This document shows positions 46,942 through 58,200 of a stretch of DNA of 64,000 nt, piece after piece. Numbering within the stretch: the first letter of the stretch is position 1; the number at the start of each line of letters is the position of its first letter. The stretch is from Ryuthela nishihirai (taxonomy: Eukaryota; Arthropoda; Arachnida; Araneae; Heptathelidae). Where the stretch lies: contig JAWZYU010000056.1 in assembly GCA_038380435.1 (NCBI GenBank), forward strand, positions 744,001-808,000. Direction: 5' to 3'. The notes beneath the pieces were generated by a model. It saw only the letters and a list, made by a program, of their open reading frames with translations. It ran no database searches and was not told the DNA's origin. A program made the position numbers and the translations under genes.

Positions 46942-47329
46942 TGGGGTGGAGGTGGCTCAGTTGGTAGTGTGCCAGGCTCGTAATCTGTAGTTCCCAGGTT
47001 CGAGTCCCAGCTGGGTCAGCGTTGAGATATATCTCCGCAAAATTCCCCACCCTGCCCACTGTCAGTAGGGGACACCGATGGGCTTGGAAAGGCCGCCGTC
47101 CGTCGGATGGGACGTTAAGCCGTTACCCCGTGTGCAGGAGAGCCATACCCTGTGCACGTTAAAGAACACTGGATGGCCTTGACGGGAGGCTACCATCTGT
47201 CTCCCAACAGCTGTTCCAGTGGGTCCCCTCCCCAACCTTCTCTGAGCCTTCGGGGTCCGTGTGACCTGGCCATTTAGCCCATGGTGTGCAAAAAAGTGCC
47301 GCTCAGAGGTAAAACAACCCAACCCAAAC
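46942..47329 (+). repeat. SINE-A, nearly full length
   Basis: TSD CCTTTCTCTTC at 46931-46941 and 47330-47340. Confidence 0.94.
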
Positions 47330-47339
47330 CCTTTCTCTT

Positions 47340-47425
47340 CCCAGCTCTAACTCTAGGAATCCTTGTGACTTGGTGGGGGGGGGGGGCTAATTTATCTCAT
47401 TGTGCACAAAAATGTGCCACTTGAA
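47340..47425 (+). repeat. SINE-A, old 3' fragment
   Basis: CCTTGTGACTTGG then CTCATTGTGCACAAAAATGTGC matches the SINE-A 3' end with many substitutions; it contains a G run. Confidence 0.6.
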
Positions 47426-47504
47426 TGGCACATTATGTATATATTTTAGTAATTCTATTCTGAAAATGGAATTTTGTAATGAAATTTCTTTTTCATTATT
47501 GCAG

Positions 47505-47601
47505 TCGTACACCAGTAGTAATCTGAAGGGCCTAACTGTTGGTCATTCTACTGAAGCTTTCAAGGAAGGTCAACGTATAATTCTTACTTTGAAAGACAAA
47601 G
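47505..47601 (+). CDS. SART1: SART1 exon 7
   Basis: Acceptor TTCATTATTGCAG, donor AAAG/GTAAGT. It codes SYTSSNLKGLTVGHSTEAF then KEGQRIILTLKDK plus one base. LKGLTVxHxxxxFxEGxxxILTLKDK is strongly conserved in SART1. Confidence 0.96.
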
Positions 47602-48160
47602 GTAAGTAAAATGGAATATGTAAAAACAATATAGGTAGTGCAATAACTGAAATATTATGCATAAAAATTTACAAAGTAACATTTTTTTACATATGAATTT
47701 TTTATATCAAATCTTAATAGCAAATTTAGTAAATAACAATATGGTAAATACAGATTACCTGTGGGATTAGAATTCAAGTAATGAAAAGATCTGGAAGGTT
47801 TAAAAAATCAGTTAGCTGATTAAACAAACTATCTGTTGACAGTTTAATGGTGAGGAGAATAACCAACTGGGAAATGTGGGTTTTCAGCAAAACAATTTTT
47901 TTCAGCAAAATTATTTATTCAAGGATATTATTCCCCCTCCACACACACACAATTGGTAAAATTTTATTTTAAAGAAATTGTAAGATTATACTGAGTGTGA
48001 TTTAAAAATTGGTTTAAACAACCTCAGTGTGTTGTGTATGTCACAAGATGGTAATGTATGTCACAAGTACACTAAATGAATTACATAGGGCATCCCAAAA
48101 CAACTAAGAAAATATTTATTAAAAACACAAGATTGCATTGAACATCCAGATCAATGTTGT

Positions 48161-48945
48161 CACATTTAAAATATCTCCCCCAGCACTTAATGCACTGGCC
48201 TTACATTCCTGCCACTTGTTAAATGTTTTCTAGAACTCGCAGTTTGGAACAGCGTTCAAAATCACCTGTGTTTTTGAAACCACCAACTATGGGCTGAATT
48301 TCGTCCTTTCAGTTTATTAAAAAACATGGAAATAACCATGGTGACAGATCTGAACTATATGGGGCGGGGGTGGCTCAGTCGGTAGTGCGCCAGGCTCGTA
48401 ATCTGTAGTTCCTAGGTTCGAGTCCCAGCTGGGTCAGCGTTGAGATTTATCTCCGCAAAATTCCCTGTCCTGCCCACAGTCAGTAGGGGACACCGATGAG
48501 CTTGAAAAGGCCGCCGTCCGTCGGATGGGACATTAAGCCGTTGCCCCGTGTACGGGAGAGCCATACCCTGTGCACGTTAAAGAACACGCTGGATGGCCTT
48601 GATGGGAGGTTACCACCTGTCTCCCAACAGCTGTTCCAGTGGGTCCCCTCCCCCAACCTTCTCTGAGCCTTCGGGGTCCATGTGACCTGGCCATTTAGCC
48701 CATGGTGTGCAAAAAAGTGCTGCTCAGAGGTAAAACAACCCAACCCACATTCAAAATATCTCCCCCACCACTTAATGCACTGGCCTAACATTCCTTCCAC
48801 TTGTTAAATGTTTTCTAGAACTCGCTGTTTGGAACAGCCTTCAAAATCACCCGTGTTTTTGAAACCACCAAATCTGGGCTGAATTTCATCCTTTCAGTTT
48901 ATTAAAAAACATGGAAATAACCATGGTGACAGATCTGAACTGTAT
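48161..48945. repeat. 200-bp direct duplication flanking a SINE-A
   Basis: 48161-48360 and 48746-48945 are each 200 bp, about 94% identical, both beginning CACATT(T/C)AAAATATCTCC and ending AGATCTGAACT(A/G)TAT. They directly abut the SINE-A at 48361-48745. Confidence 0.9.
48361..48745 (+). repeat. SINE-A at the junction of the 200-bp duplication
   Basis: Full-length, close to the family consensus. It has no ordinary 10-14 bp TSD; the only flanking duplication is the 200-bp one. Confidence 0.92.
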
Positions 48946-49242
48946 AGTGGCTGCATTGTGATGAAAATATATTTTTTCTCTAGGAAATCGGGGACTATCT
49001 TAGGGATGTGTGGTCGAGCATTATCATGGTGAAGGATCTAAAAATTTTTCAAATCTCTTTGTTCCAGAGTCCAAAGTTTGAGGACATCCAAATTGGACAT
49101 ACAGATAATATTGAGCATTCACAGTAGTTTTTGATGGAACTATGTGCTGATGGACCATACCTTGATTACTGATTTGTATTGATAAGGTTTTTTTCACTTG
49201 ATGTGACATAGTCACTTTCCAAATAAGACTTTCTTGCTTCAT

Positions 49243-49297
49243 GCTGGTAGGCTCCTGTCAGACCTTTGTGGCAAGCAAATGCTTGAGAAGTAATATA
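49243..49297 (+). repeat. SINE-B 3' fragment
   Basis: GGTAGGCTCCTGTCAGACCT then GGCAAGCAAATGCTTGAGAAG, the 3' end of SINE-B with a damaged palindrome. Confidence 0.75.
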
Positions 49298-49593
49298 TAG
49301 ATATACAAACTCCTGTACCAAAAAATGCCAGTTGAGGGGGACAAAGAATCGAAACCCCGAGAGTGCCAAATCAGGCTGTATGTGGATTTCTGCCAAATCT
49401 CATATCATTACCACTTGAATCATTGTTGTGTGCTCAGGACATATATTGTATTACATGGTCATACAAAATTACTATAGAAGGCAATTTAATCGTATTAATA
49501 TTTCTTAATGATAATATTTCTCTAAGTACACAATTAAAAGGACCTTCTTTCTCAGAAATTAATTGAAAACAGCTTAATAATTATTATATTACA

Positions 49594-51450
49594 GAAAACT
49601 TAATAAACGTGTAAAAGATCAGTTAGCTGCTGATAAGAATCTCTGGCTTGATGGTTTGGCTGACAAAGCCGAGGAAGCAGTTAGGCAGCACAACAGCAGA
49701 GAGCTGTACCAGATAGTTAATGTTTTGTGTGGTAGAAAACGGACAGGTATAAAAGGATTGAAGGATAAACAAGGTAAGGTTATAGAAGGTGAGGATTCTG
49801 TCATGGCTAGGTGGGCTGAGCATTTCAGTGATGTTCTAAACAATGTGGTTAGTTCTACTCCCATTGTTTGCAATGACGATAGATGCATTGGCAGCTTTAA
49901 TGTTGGACCTATAACACAATCTGAAGTTATTTTGGCTGTTTCTAAACTTAAACTTCATAAATCCCCAGGGGTAGATGAAATTACTACGGAAATGCTTAGA
50001 GCTGGGAATGTTTCGGTTACCACTTGGATGACTGAAATTCTGAATATCTTTTATGATAAAGGCATGGTTCCTAAAGATTTTACCAGAGCTATTGTTATCC
50101 CTATTTTCAAAAAAGGTGATCGCAGTGCTTGTGATAACTATATGGGTATCAGCCTACTCTCTGTTCCAGGGAAAGTTCTTTCCATGATTGTGCTTAATAG
50201 AATTAAGAATCTGGTTGACAGTCAATTGCGTGATGAGCAATGTGGATTCAGAAGTGGTAGGGGATGTGTAGATCAGATATTTTCACTTAGGCAGATTCTT
50301 GAGAAATGTTTAGAGTTTCAGAAACCTTTGGTTGCTAGCTTTGTTGATTTCAAAAAGGCTTTCGACTCTGTTGATCGTCATAATTTGTGGTTGATTGTGA
50401 AATCATATGGTATACCAGACAAGTTAGTTAACATAATGAAAGCTCTCTATAATAACACTGAGTCGTGTGTGAGAGTTGGTAAGGCTTGTAGCAATTGGTT
50501 TAGCATTACTTCTGGTGTTCGACAAGGGTGCATTTTGTCTCCTTTTCTCATTGGTTTGGTTATTGATTATGTTATGCGAAATTCACTTCAAGGGAAAGAT
50601 TTTGGCCTTAAATGGGCTGGAGATACGAAAATTTCTGATTTAGATTATGCTGATGATTTAGCTCTTTTGGCAAATGATGTTGATGAGATGAACTCTTTCA
50701 TTCGAGCTGTTGATGAGACTGGTAGTAGAGTAGGTTTGGTTATAAACAGAGAGAAAACTAAAGTGCTGAAAATTGGTCAGGCAGGCTGTGATTCAGTTAA
50801 TTTGAATGGTTGCAATCTTGAACAGGTGTCACAGTTTAATTATCTTGGGAGCTATGTAACAGATAATGGTGATGTGCGGCATGAGATTAACAGACGAATA
50901 GGGATTGCTGCTGGGACTTTTAAGAATCTATGGAGATTGTGGAGAAATAGGTGTATACACCTAAAGACTAAAATTAGACTGTATAATAGTTTGGTTCTTT
51001 CTAGGGTTAGTTATGTAGTGAAACTTGGACACTTTGTAAACAAGATAACAGGAAACTAGATGCTTTTGATTCCAGATGCTTTACGCAGTATCTTCGGCAT
51101 TATGTGGCTCAACTTTGTAACTAATGATGAGGTTAGGCAAAGGAGTTTGCAACCTCCTCTAAGCAGCATATTGTGCAGAGAGAGACTCTGTTGGTTTGGC
51201 CATGTTGCCCGTATGGGTAATTATAGATTGGCGAATAGGGTTATGAATGGTGTGCCTAGAGGCTTCAGAAGGAGGGGGAGACCTAGGATGCAGTGGGCAG
51301 ACAATGTCAAACAGGACCTTATTAGAATTGATGTGCAGTGGCCAGATGCAGTAGATGTAGCTCAGGATAGACTTGCTTGGAGAACTAAATTGCACGGTCT
51401 GGTTGGACCTCCGTAGCCCATGGCTGCTTGAGGATGATGATGATGATAAA
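49594..51450 (+). pseudogene. RTE-like LINE, longest copy (467-codon RT plus shifted C-terminus)
   Basis: A frame open from 49656 to 51059 covers most of the reverse transcriptase: KLHKSPGVDEITTEML (finger), RAIVIPIFKKGDRSACDNY, DEQCGFRSGRGCVDQIF, FVDFKKAFDSVDRHNLW, GVRQGCILSPF, and the catalytic YADD at 50646-50657. A one-base deletion near 51017, judged against the copy at 9115-10180, shifts the frame. The last 118 codons (HVARMGNYRLANRV, GRPRMQWADN) lie at 51060-51416. The 3' end is GATGATGATGATGA. No endonuclease domain is present, so the copy is 5'-truncated. The RTE assignment is by motif style and the short-repeat 3' end. Confidence 0.88.
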
Positions 51451-51496
51451 ATTTTCTGTCATTGAGCAATAAAATTTTAAAGTTCATCCTTCAAAC

Positions 51497-52774
51497 TAAG
51501 TTCACAGGACAAAAAATTAGTCACCCCTGGATGAATGTCACCTAATAGCGTGTAACGCCTCTGCGACCGAGCAATGGCCGAAATCGTGTCTGGCATGGAT
51601 GCCACCAGTGTGCAGATGTAGTGCACATCAATATTCATCCACTCTTCCAGCAGGAAATGCCGCAGTTTGGCCAGATTGGCTGAATGGCTGGGATGATGCT
51701 TCACACATTGTTCTAAATAGTTCCACAAATTTTCTGTGGGATTGAAATCCGGGGATTGGAGGGCCAGTCGAGATGTTCAAAGGCTTCAGAATGCTTCATC
51801 ATGCCAATCTGACGTACTTCGAGCCCTGTGCATGCGACAATTGTTGTCTTGGAAGACTGGGGTATCCTTCTGGTGTTCACTGTGGAGATGCTGCACAAAA
51901 GGCCACATGTGGTCATCCAGTAGCTCCATATAGCCCTTCTGATTCAAGTGTGAGATCACCGCAACCAAAGGACCCATTTCCTCATACATGAAACACCCCC
52001 AGAATACACAGAGCCTCCTCCAGCTTGAACAGAACCTTGCACACAGTTTGCATGGAAGGGTTCATGCTGCTTACAATGTACCCATTGCCTTGCATCATTT
52101 GAGTACAAGCAAAAACGTGACTCATCCCACCAGATCACACACTTCCAAGACAATCTAGTCTTTGTGGCACTGTGCCTACTGTAACCGTGCAGCCTTGTGC
52201 AGAGCTGTTAACATGGGTCTCTTCCATGGTACTCTGCTCCAGATATCCATGGCATGCAGTTACCTTCAGATTGTTCATTCGGAAACATCTTGTTGTAGGC
52301 CTGCATTGACTGACTGGAGCAATTCCTGCCTCAAAGTGGTTTGCCCTAACAGTGCGTGACACACTGCGGCGGTCCCTATTGATGAGCACAGTTTTTCTGC
52401 CGCAGTTCTGGTGACGATTACTAGTGGACTGCGATGTACGTCACTGCTGGAAGACCCTTTGGACAGTATGTTTCGACACACCCGCAAAGGCAGCAAATTC
52501 TTGTACACTATATGCCCTATGGCTCGGCCAAACGCAATAACCCTTTGTCACTCATTCACATCTTTGGCGCGACCCATGTTTCATGGAGCAACTAACACAT
52601 ACGTGGCACACAACCACTTCTTGTCACTGTATGAACCTCGTAGTGCACAGCACAGCTATTTGTAGGATGCGTTTATTACTGTTTGACAGCAACAGAGGTG
52701 CACCCTCTTTTGCTGTCAAACAGATGAAATCCTCTTATGGCGGGAGATGGCTAATTTTTTGTCCGGTGAGCTTA
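51497..52774 (-). mobile_element. Tc1-like transposon inside the Penelope-like terminal repeat
   Basis: Inverted ends AG(T/C)TCAC(A/C)GGACAAAAAATTAG at 51499-51520 and 52751-52772 within TA duplications (51497-51498, 52773-52774); 1274 bp. The - strand encodes a broken transposase: a helix-turn-helix region about 52500-52250, VIWWDESRFCLYSNDAR near 52135-52085, QAGGGSVYSGG near 52030, VFQDNNCRMHRARS near 51860, and LDWPSNP.. with CGTI (LW position) near 51755-51715. Frameshifted, so inactive. Confidence 0.9.
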
Positions 52775-53222
52775 TTTGCACGTTAAAAGTTTTTAGGAGA
52801 AAACTCGGAATCTTTTCAGAGCAATGACAATGCTCTGTCTTCAATGAAGTGACACTATGAGGTGACATTATGTCTGTTTAGACAAAGTAGCCTGAAAACA
52901 ACAGGTGGCTTCGCAAGGACCTTAAGAAGAGCAATGTGCCATCCAGCTGCCAAGCACTGTGAATGTTCACCCAGTGCAAAGTGCACAAAGATAATTACCC
53001 CATCCAGCCACTAGTGTGAAAAAGATCATTCCCAACTTTCTTTCTTGAAAAGAATTTGTCAAAATTTTTGTCCAACTTCATTGGTGATCACCCATTTTCT
53101 ATAAAATCGACGACGAAATTTCTTGACAGACTCAAGGATCTGTCAATTCCTCCTGACAGCAAATTAGTCACACTTGATGTAGTCTCTTTATTCCCATCCA
53201 CCCCAGTTTTTGATGCAGTCAT

Positions 53223-53926
53223 TGTGATGCCCCATCGTTTGCTTTTGCTTTACCTTAACCAGTTTTGTTTAATTTACGTTATATTTATCATTTTGGGGAT
53301 TTTTTATTTCCTTTTTGGCATCGCAGCACTCATTTCCAACTTTCTAGGAGTTGCGCATGCGCCGCAACTCCGATCTTCCGACTGTACCGTTAAAGCACGT
53401 GCCAAGGACACGCCCCCTCTTGCGTCATAGCTTTTGCGTCGTTCGTCATAGTATGTTAATGTCTTTCCCGGCATGCGCCGGCCTCATGTCAAAAAACCGG
53501 TGACCTACGAGTCACTTAAGCAGTAGCATAAGCAGTAGAGTAGTAGAAGGAGTAGCAGAAGTTAGTGCACGAGCACAAGGTGCATAATAACGCAAGCACA
53601 GTGCATGTAGCACTGGAGTTGTGTTTTCTTCACTGATGTCTTGGTGAGTTGAATTATTTTGGAAATAAATCTGTTTTGTTATATTTAAAACATTTTGAGT
53701 CTACAGTTTTTTTCTCTTGAGCAACGCGAATTAAGGATTTCTGAATTATATTTACTTGACAATCATTTTGATTTTTACTCATTAACGATCGCTGGTATTT
53801 GAACCCTAAATCAACTTATTATCAACTTATTCTACTTTTGGCAATTTGTTAATTATTGCCTGGCGCCCGTCTAAGCTATCCGGAGCATAAAACTTCAAGT
53901 ATTTTGCATTTGTTTGGAGCGTTACA
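53223..53926 (+). mobile_element. Solo LTR, copy 2, inside the Penelope-like RT
   Basis: 704 bp, starts TGTGATGCCCC and ends GGAGCGTTACA, flanked by TCAT at 53219-53222 and 53927-53930. The RT text on either side resumes after removing the LTR and one TCAT. Internal TGCCTGGCGCCCG lies near 53859. A trinucleotide-like AGCAGTAG patch spans 53518-53570. Confidence 0.95.
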
Positions 53927-55610
53927 TCATGTTGTTTCAAGCAAAAATTATTGAAACGCAAAAATCTTCCCTTCCTGAAATCAACGCCATTCGTGAGACT
54001 CTAAAACTCGTCACCGAAAACAATTATTTCCAGTTCGGTAATCAAATCTACAGGCAGGCCTCAGGGGCCCCCATGGGCTCACCCCTTTCGTCCTTTCTTT
54101 CGATCCTATCTGAGATTGTCCTTCAAGATCTTGAAACAAAATTATTCAACTCAACAGCAATTTTACCCTTCCTCTGATGTCACTATGTTGATGATATATT
54201 TTTAATTTCGAATGGCAGCATTAAGCAATTAAACAGACTCATTGACTCCGCCAACAATATATATCCTACGATACGTTTTATGAAGGAGGAGGAAAAGAGT
54301 TGTTCCATCCCCTATTGAGATGTTTTCATCCATAAAGATAATGCAGGAGCCTTGACTTCAGTATACCAAAAGCATACCTACGTCCCCTTCGTCATTCACA
54401 TGGATTCATGAACCACATGGGCATGCAAAATTGCAGCCTTCCGTTCCCCCACACAAAGGGCCTTCACCGTGTCTTCAAATGAGCAGCTGCTTGAAAAAGA
54501 AATTCGAAACATCCAGTCCATTGCTGCTTCCCATAGCTACAACTCAACAACAATAGACAAATTAATCAGTAAATATAGAAACAAAAACAGAAGAGTTTCA
54601 GCTCTCCTCCCAGTCCCGATCCCGAACATACAACCTTTGTCAGACCTATTTCTTACATTCTCGTTCTATGTGAATCAGTCTTCAAATTACTCAGATCCCA
54701 AAATATCAAAATTGTTTTCAGCTCAGCTCCAAATCTGAAAAAATGAATCAAAAGGGATACGGACAAATTTAACCTACATCAAAAATCAGGCATATACCAA
54801 TTTCATCTACATTTGCCGGATAATTCCATTGTTTACTACATCGGCAAAACCACACGCTCTTTACAAGAGAGGTTTGCAGAGCACCAAACTGATGTCAGCC
54901 AAAAGAAGCTAACAATGGCCGCCACCGATCTGGCAGTACAACACACGGCAACAATAAACTGGGAACAATCCACACTACTTGCGCGTGCATCCACTTTCTA
55001 CGGAACCATAGTTCACGAGGCTATTGAAATAATGACCTTGTCTGTCCCCACCTGCAACCTTCAATCGCCCTTCACGACGTGGAAAGAAGCTCTTTGTTTA
55101 AACAGACCACCTCATAGTGTCACTTCACTAAAAACGGAGTGCTGTCATTGCTCCGAAAAATTTCTGAGTTTTCTCTAAAAACTTTTAACATGCAAATAAT
55201 TTGAAGGATAAACTTTAAAATTTTATTGCTCAGTAACAGAGAATTTTAAGTTATTTTTAATATTTCTTTACAGTAATGATAAAAATCCATTTAAAAATAT
55301 TTAACATATTACTGTTTAATATTAAATTCTCTATCTTTTTATGTCTAACATTGTTTTTTGTGTATGTTAGTTATTGCAAAAAAATATTAAAGTTGAAGTG
55401 TGAAATATCATTAAATTAGCCAATAGAGAGATATTGTAACTATGTTAGCATTTTAGTAACTTCCCAGTGGATCTTGCTTGAGCTTTAAATTTTGTGACTT
55501 GATGATTTTGGCCATTGTGCTGCAAGAAAGACGTATTGGATAGAGTTGGAACATCTGTTACACATCACATTAGTTCTTTTAGAAACTTTTATATTAATTA
55601 TTTTTGTGAA

Positions 55611-55707
55611 GTTTATCCTTCAAACTATTTGCATGTTAAAAGTTTTTAGGAGAAAATTCAGAAGCTTTTCGGTGCAAAGATATGCTCTGTCTTCAGTGAA
55701 GTGAGGT
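55611..55707 (+). repeat. Extra terminal-repeat fragment of the Penelope-like family
   Basis: GTTTATCCTTCAAACTATTT and the following text to GTCTTCAGTGAAGTGAGG match the left terminal repeat in direct orientation, with the site where the Tc1-like element inserted left uninterrupted (CAAACTATTTGCA). Confidence 0.85.
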
Positions 55708-55805
55708 CCTTTTAATTGTGTAATTACTTTTGTTTTTTTTAAGCTTAAAATGATATTAATGTTTTTAAAGTACAGATAATTTTAATTCTCTCTTTTTTAT
55801 TTCAG

Positions 55806-55945
55806 ATGTTTTGGATGAGAATGATGATATTTTGGAAAATGTTAATTTAATTGATGATGAAAAGTATGCTAAAAATGTAGAAAACAAAAAGAAAAAGCCT
55901 GATTATAGGCCATATGAAGAACCTGAATTTGATGAGTTTGGAATA
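55806..55945 (+). CDS. SART1: SART1 exon 8
   Basis: Acceptor TTTTTTATTTCAG, donor ATA/GTAAGT. It codes DVLDENDDILENVNLIDDEK then YAKNVENKKKKPDYRPYEEP and EFDEFGI. The VNLxDxExxxKNVExxKKKPDYxPY block is diagnostic of SART1. It ends in phase 0. Confidence 0.96.
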
Positions 55946-56282
55946 GTAAGTAGACTTGGAATGTATGTTTATTTGCTTCTCTTCAGTTTTTAGTGAAAGA
56001 ATATACTTTATATTACTATGGGCAGTAGTACAGATCGCGGGCCTCAGCCACCATTTCGTTTTTGACGCAACGTAACAAAATGGCCCTTTTAGTTGATTCC
56101 CACAACCCCCAAGACCCTAACCCATACAGGGGTTTCTAGAAAAAAGATTGTTTTTTTCGTTACCATAGTAACGAAAAACCCGAGTTTGTCAAACACAAAG
56201 TACCGTTACCATGGTAACAGTAATTTGCGTTGTAAAGAAACAACGTAACAAAAAAGACCCGCAATCAAACCAAGTTCATCAT

Positions 56283-56575
56283 CGACAATGCATCGCCGAC
56301 CAGCATTATAAAATAGCCCCCAAAACTAAATATCGTCATAACACATACCAAAAAGCAAAATATCGGCAACAGTGCACCGCCGACTGAATTGTAAAAAAGC
56401 CCCAGAACTAAATAATGTCCTCCCAGGCAACATAAACCAAAAAACATGAAAATTGGCAACAGTGCACCGCCGACCGAATTATAAAAAAGCTACAGAACTA
56501 AATAATGTTCTCCCAGGCAACACAAACCAAAAAACATGAAAATCGGAAACAGTGCACCGCCGATCGAATTATAAA
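56283..56575. repeat. Tandem array, ~89-bp unit, 3-4 units
   Basis: CGGCAACAGTGCACCGCCGA-like starts at about 56283, 56364, 56453 and 56543, each followed by AGAACTAAATAATGT.CTCCC. The array ends in an A run. Confidence 0.85.
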
Positions 56576-56644
56576 AAAAAAAAAAAAAAAAATCTGACAA
56601 AAAAACATCTTACAGCTCAAATAACCCTCCCCTAAATTACATTG

Positions 56645-57024
56645 CCATTTTACCTCTGAGCCCCACTTTTTTCCCACACCATGGGCTAAATGGCGAGGTC
56701 ACATGAACCCCGAAGGCTCGCAGAAGGTAGGGGGAGGGTACCCACTGGAACAGCTGTTGGGATACAGATGGTAACTTCCCGTCAAGGCCATCCAGCGTGT
56801 TCTTTAACGTAAACAGATTGACACTCTCCCACACAGGACCACGGCTTAACGTCCCAACCGACGGACGACGACATTTCCAAGCCCATCGGTGTCCCCTACT
56901 AACCCTAGGCAGGGTTGGGAAATTTGCCGAGATAAATCTAAATGCTGACCCAGCTCAGACTCTAACCTTGGAACTACATATTACAAGCCTGGCACGCTAC
57001 CGACTCCGCCACTCTCACCCCACC
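56645..57024 (-). repeat. SINE-A, diverged copy
   Basis: Full-length in reverse, with many substitutions relative to the adjacent copy (for example GAGCCCCACTTTTTTCCCAC). No TSD seen. Confidence 0.88.
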
Positions 57025-57057
57025 CCTAAATTTTTCATTAACTTTCCTGATTCTATG

Positions 57058-57444
57058 GGCAGGGGTGGCTCAGTCGGTAGCATGCCAGGCTCGTAATCTG
57101 TAGTTCCCAGGTTCGAGTCCCAGCTGGGTCAGTGTTGAGATTTATCTCCGCAAAATTTCCCCGCCCTGCCCACGATCAGTAGGGGACACCGATGGGCTTG
57201 AAAAGGCCGCCGTCCGTCAGATGGGACATTAAGCAGTGGCCCCGTGTGCGGGAGAGCCATACTCTGTGCACGTTAAAGAACACACTGGATATCCTTGACG
57301 GGAGGCTACCATCTGTCTCCCAACAGCTGTTCCAGTAGGTCACCTCCCCCAACCTTCTCTGAGCCTTCGGGGTCCTTGTGGCCTGGCCATTTAGCCCATG
57401 GTGTGCAAAAAAGTGCCGCTCAGAGGTAAAACAATACAATCCAA
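57058..57444 (+). repeat. SINE-A, full length, 33 bp from an inverted copy
   Basis: TSD TCCTGATTCTATG at 57045-57057 and 57445-57457. Confidence 0.95.
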
Positions 57445-58200
57445 TCCTGATTCTATGAAAAACTGCCATTTTTTCAAACATCGACAATTCTACAATACCC
57501 ATAATTACTACATCAAAAAGCTGCCAAACGTTTCCACATATTAACGATAAATCATATAACTAAATTTAAAAGACTCCTAAATATACAACAAAATTAATAA
57601 ATCACTATAATGCATTAATAATTACCATACTACGTGTAACTACTAAAAAAACATTCCATTCACCCCAAACTATTCTAACGAAATACATGTGTTCTTTACT
57701 ATCGCCATTTTCAATTCCACACACAAAAACTTGCATTCATTTCCTCAAGCATACTCCCCCACTACAGGGGCCACAAAATATCTTTAATAACTAATTATAA
57801 ATCATATCTTAACCAATTTTCAAAAAAAAAGCTAGAACATATTAATTATTTGTATCCTATCTATTACTGAACCCCCCCCCCCCCATTTTAAATATATAAT
57901 ACACACGCACTTACCTCTAACTATATAGGTATGTTATCCAAAGAAGTCATCAAGCAAAAATGGCGAAAAAAACCAAGCGTAACTTCACACTCTCGTCAAA
58001 TCACACACATAACAAGAGACTCCGCATTACCCACCCAAAAGAAACAAATCAAAGAGCCATAGGCCACCAACAACCAACAGTTACGTTTCTACGTCATACT
58101 TTACAAATCGACATCATACTTTACACTTCGACGTCACACGCTACTTGAGCAATGCCATCTATCGGCTGCGGACCGTAACCGCTACACGGACCTTACTATG

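Larger units (their letters stand above)
48085..49250 (-). pseudogene. Mariner-like transposase relic with internal duplication
   Basis: On the - strand, from 49242 down: KQESLIWK, then NQGMVHQHIVPSKTTVNAQY near 49165-49105, LHHDNARPHIPKIVPDFLEK near 49034-48975, LYSSDLSPWLFPCFL near 48950-48905, and FNKW..C near 48805. The HHDNARPH segment carries the second catalytic Asp of mariner transposases. The segment from 48161 to 48360 is repeated at 48746-48945 around a SINE-A. Multiple stops; not functional. Confidence 0.8.
51443..55262 (+). mobile_element. Penelope-like element with GIY-YIG endonuclease, interrupted
   Basis: RT block KLVTLDVVSLF near 53157-53190, then after a solo LTR the block YRQASGAPMGSPLSSFLS near 54050-54104, an in-frame stop at 54175-54177, and the catalytic YVDD at 54184-54195. 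The C-terminal GIY-YIG nuclease (VYYIGKTTRSLQERFAEH) is near 54831-54884. RT plus GIY-YIG in this order defines Penelope-like elements. A ~190-bp terminal repeat (51443-51498 plus 52773-52900) is inverted at about 55080-55262. Disabled by the stop, frameshifts, a Tc1-like insertion (51497-52774) and a solo LTR (53223-53926). Confidence 0.88.
56013..58200. mobile_element. DNA transposon with 8-bp TSD and internal minisatellite
   Basis: TTACTATG at 56013-56020 is repeated at 58193-58200. The ends inside it, GGCAGTAGTAC...CTCAGCC and, reversed, GGTCCGTGTAG...CGCAGCC, match at 17 of 29 positions. There is no transposase. It carries two SINE-A copies and a tandem array (56283-56575), and resembles the older copy at 6655-11297. 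An 8-bp duplication fits hAT and P-type families; assignment is left open. Confidence 0.7.
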
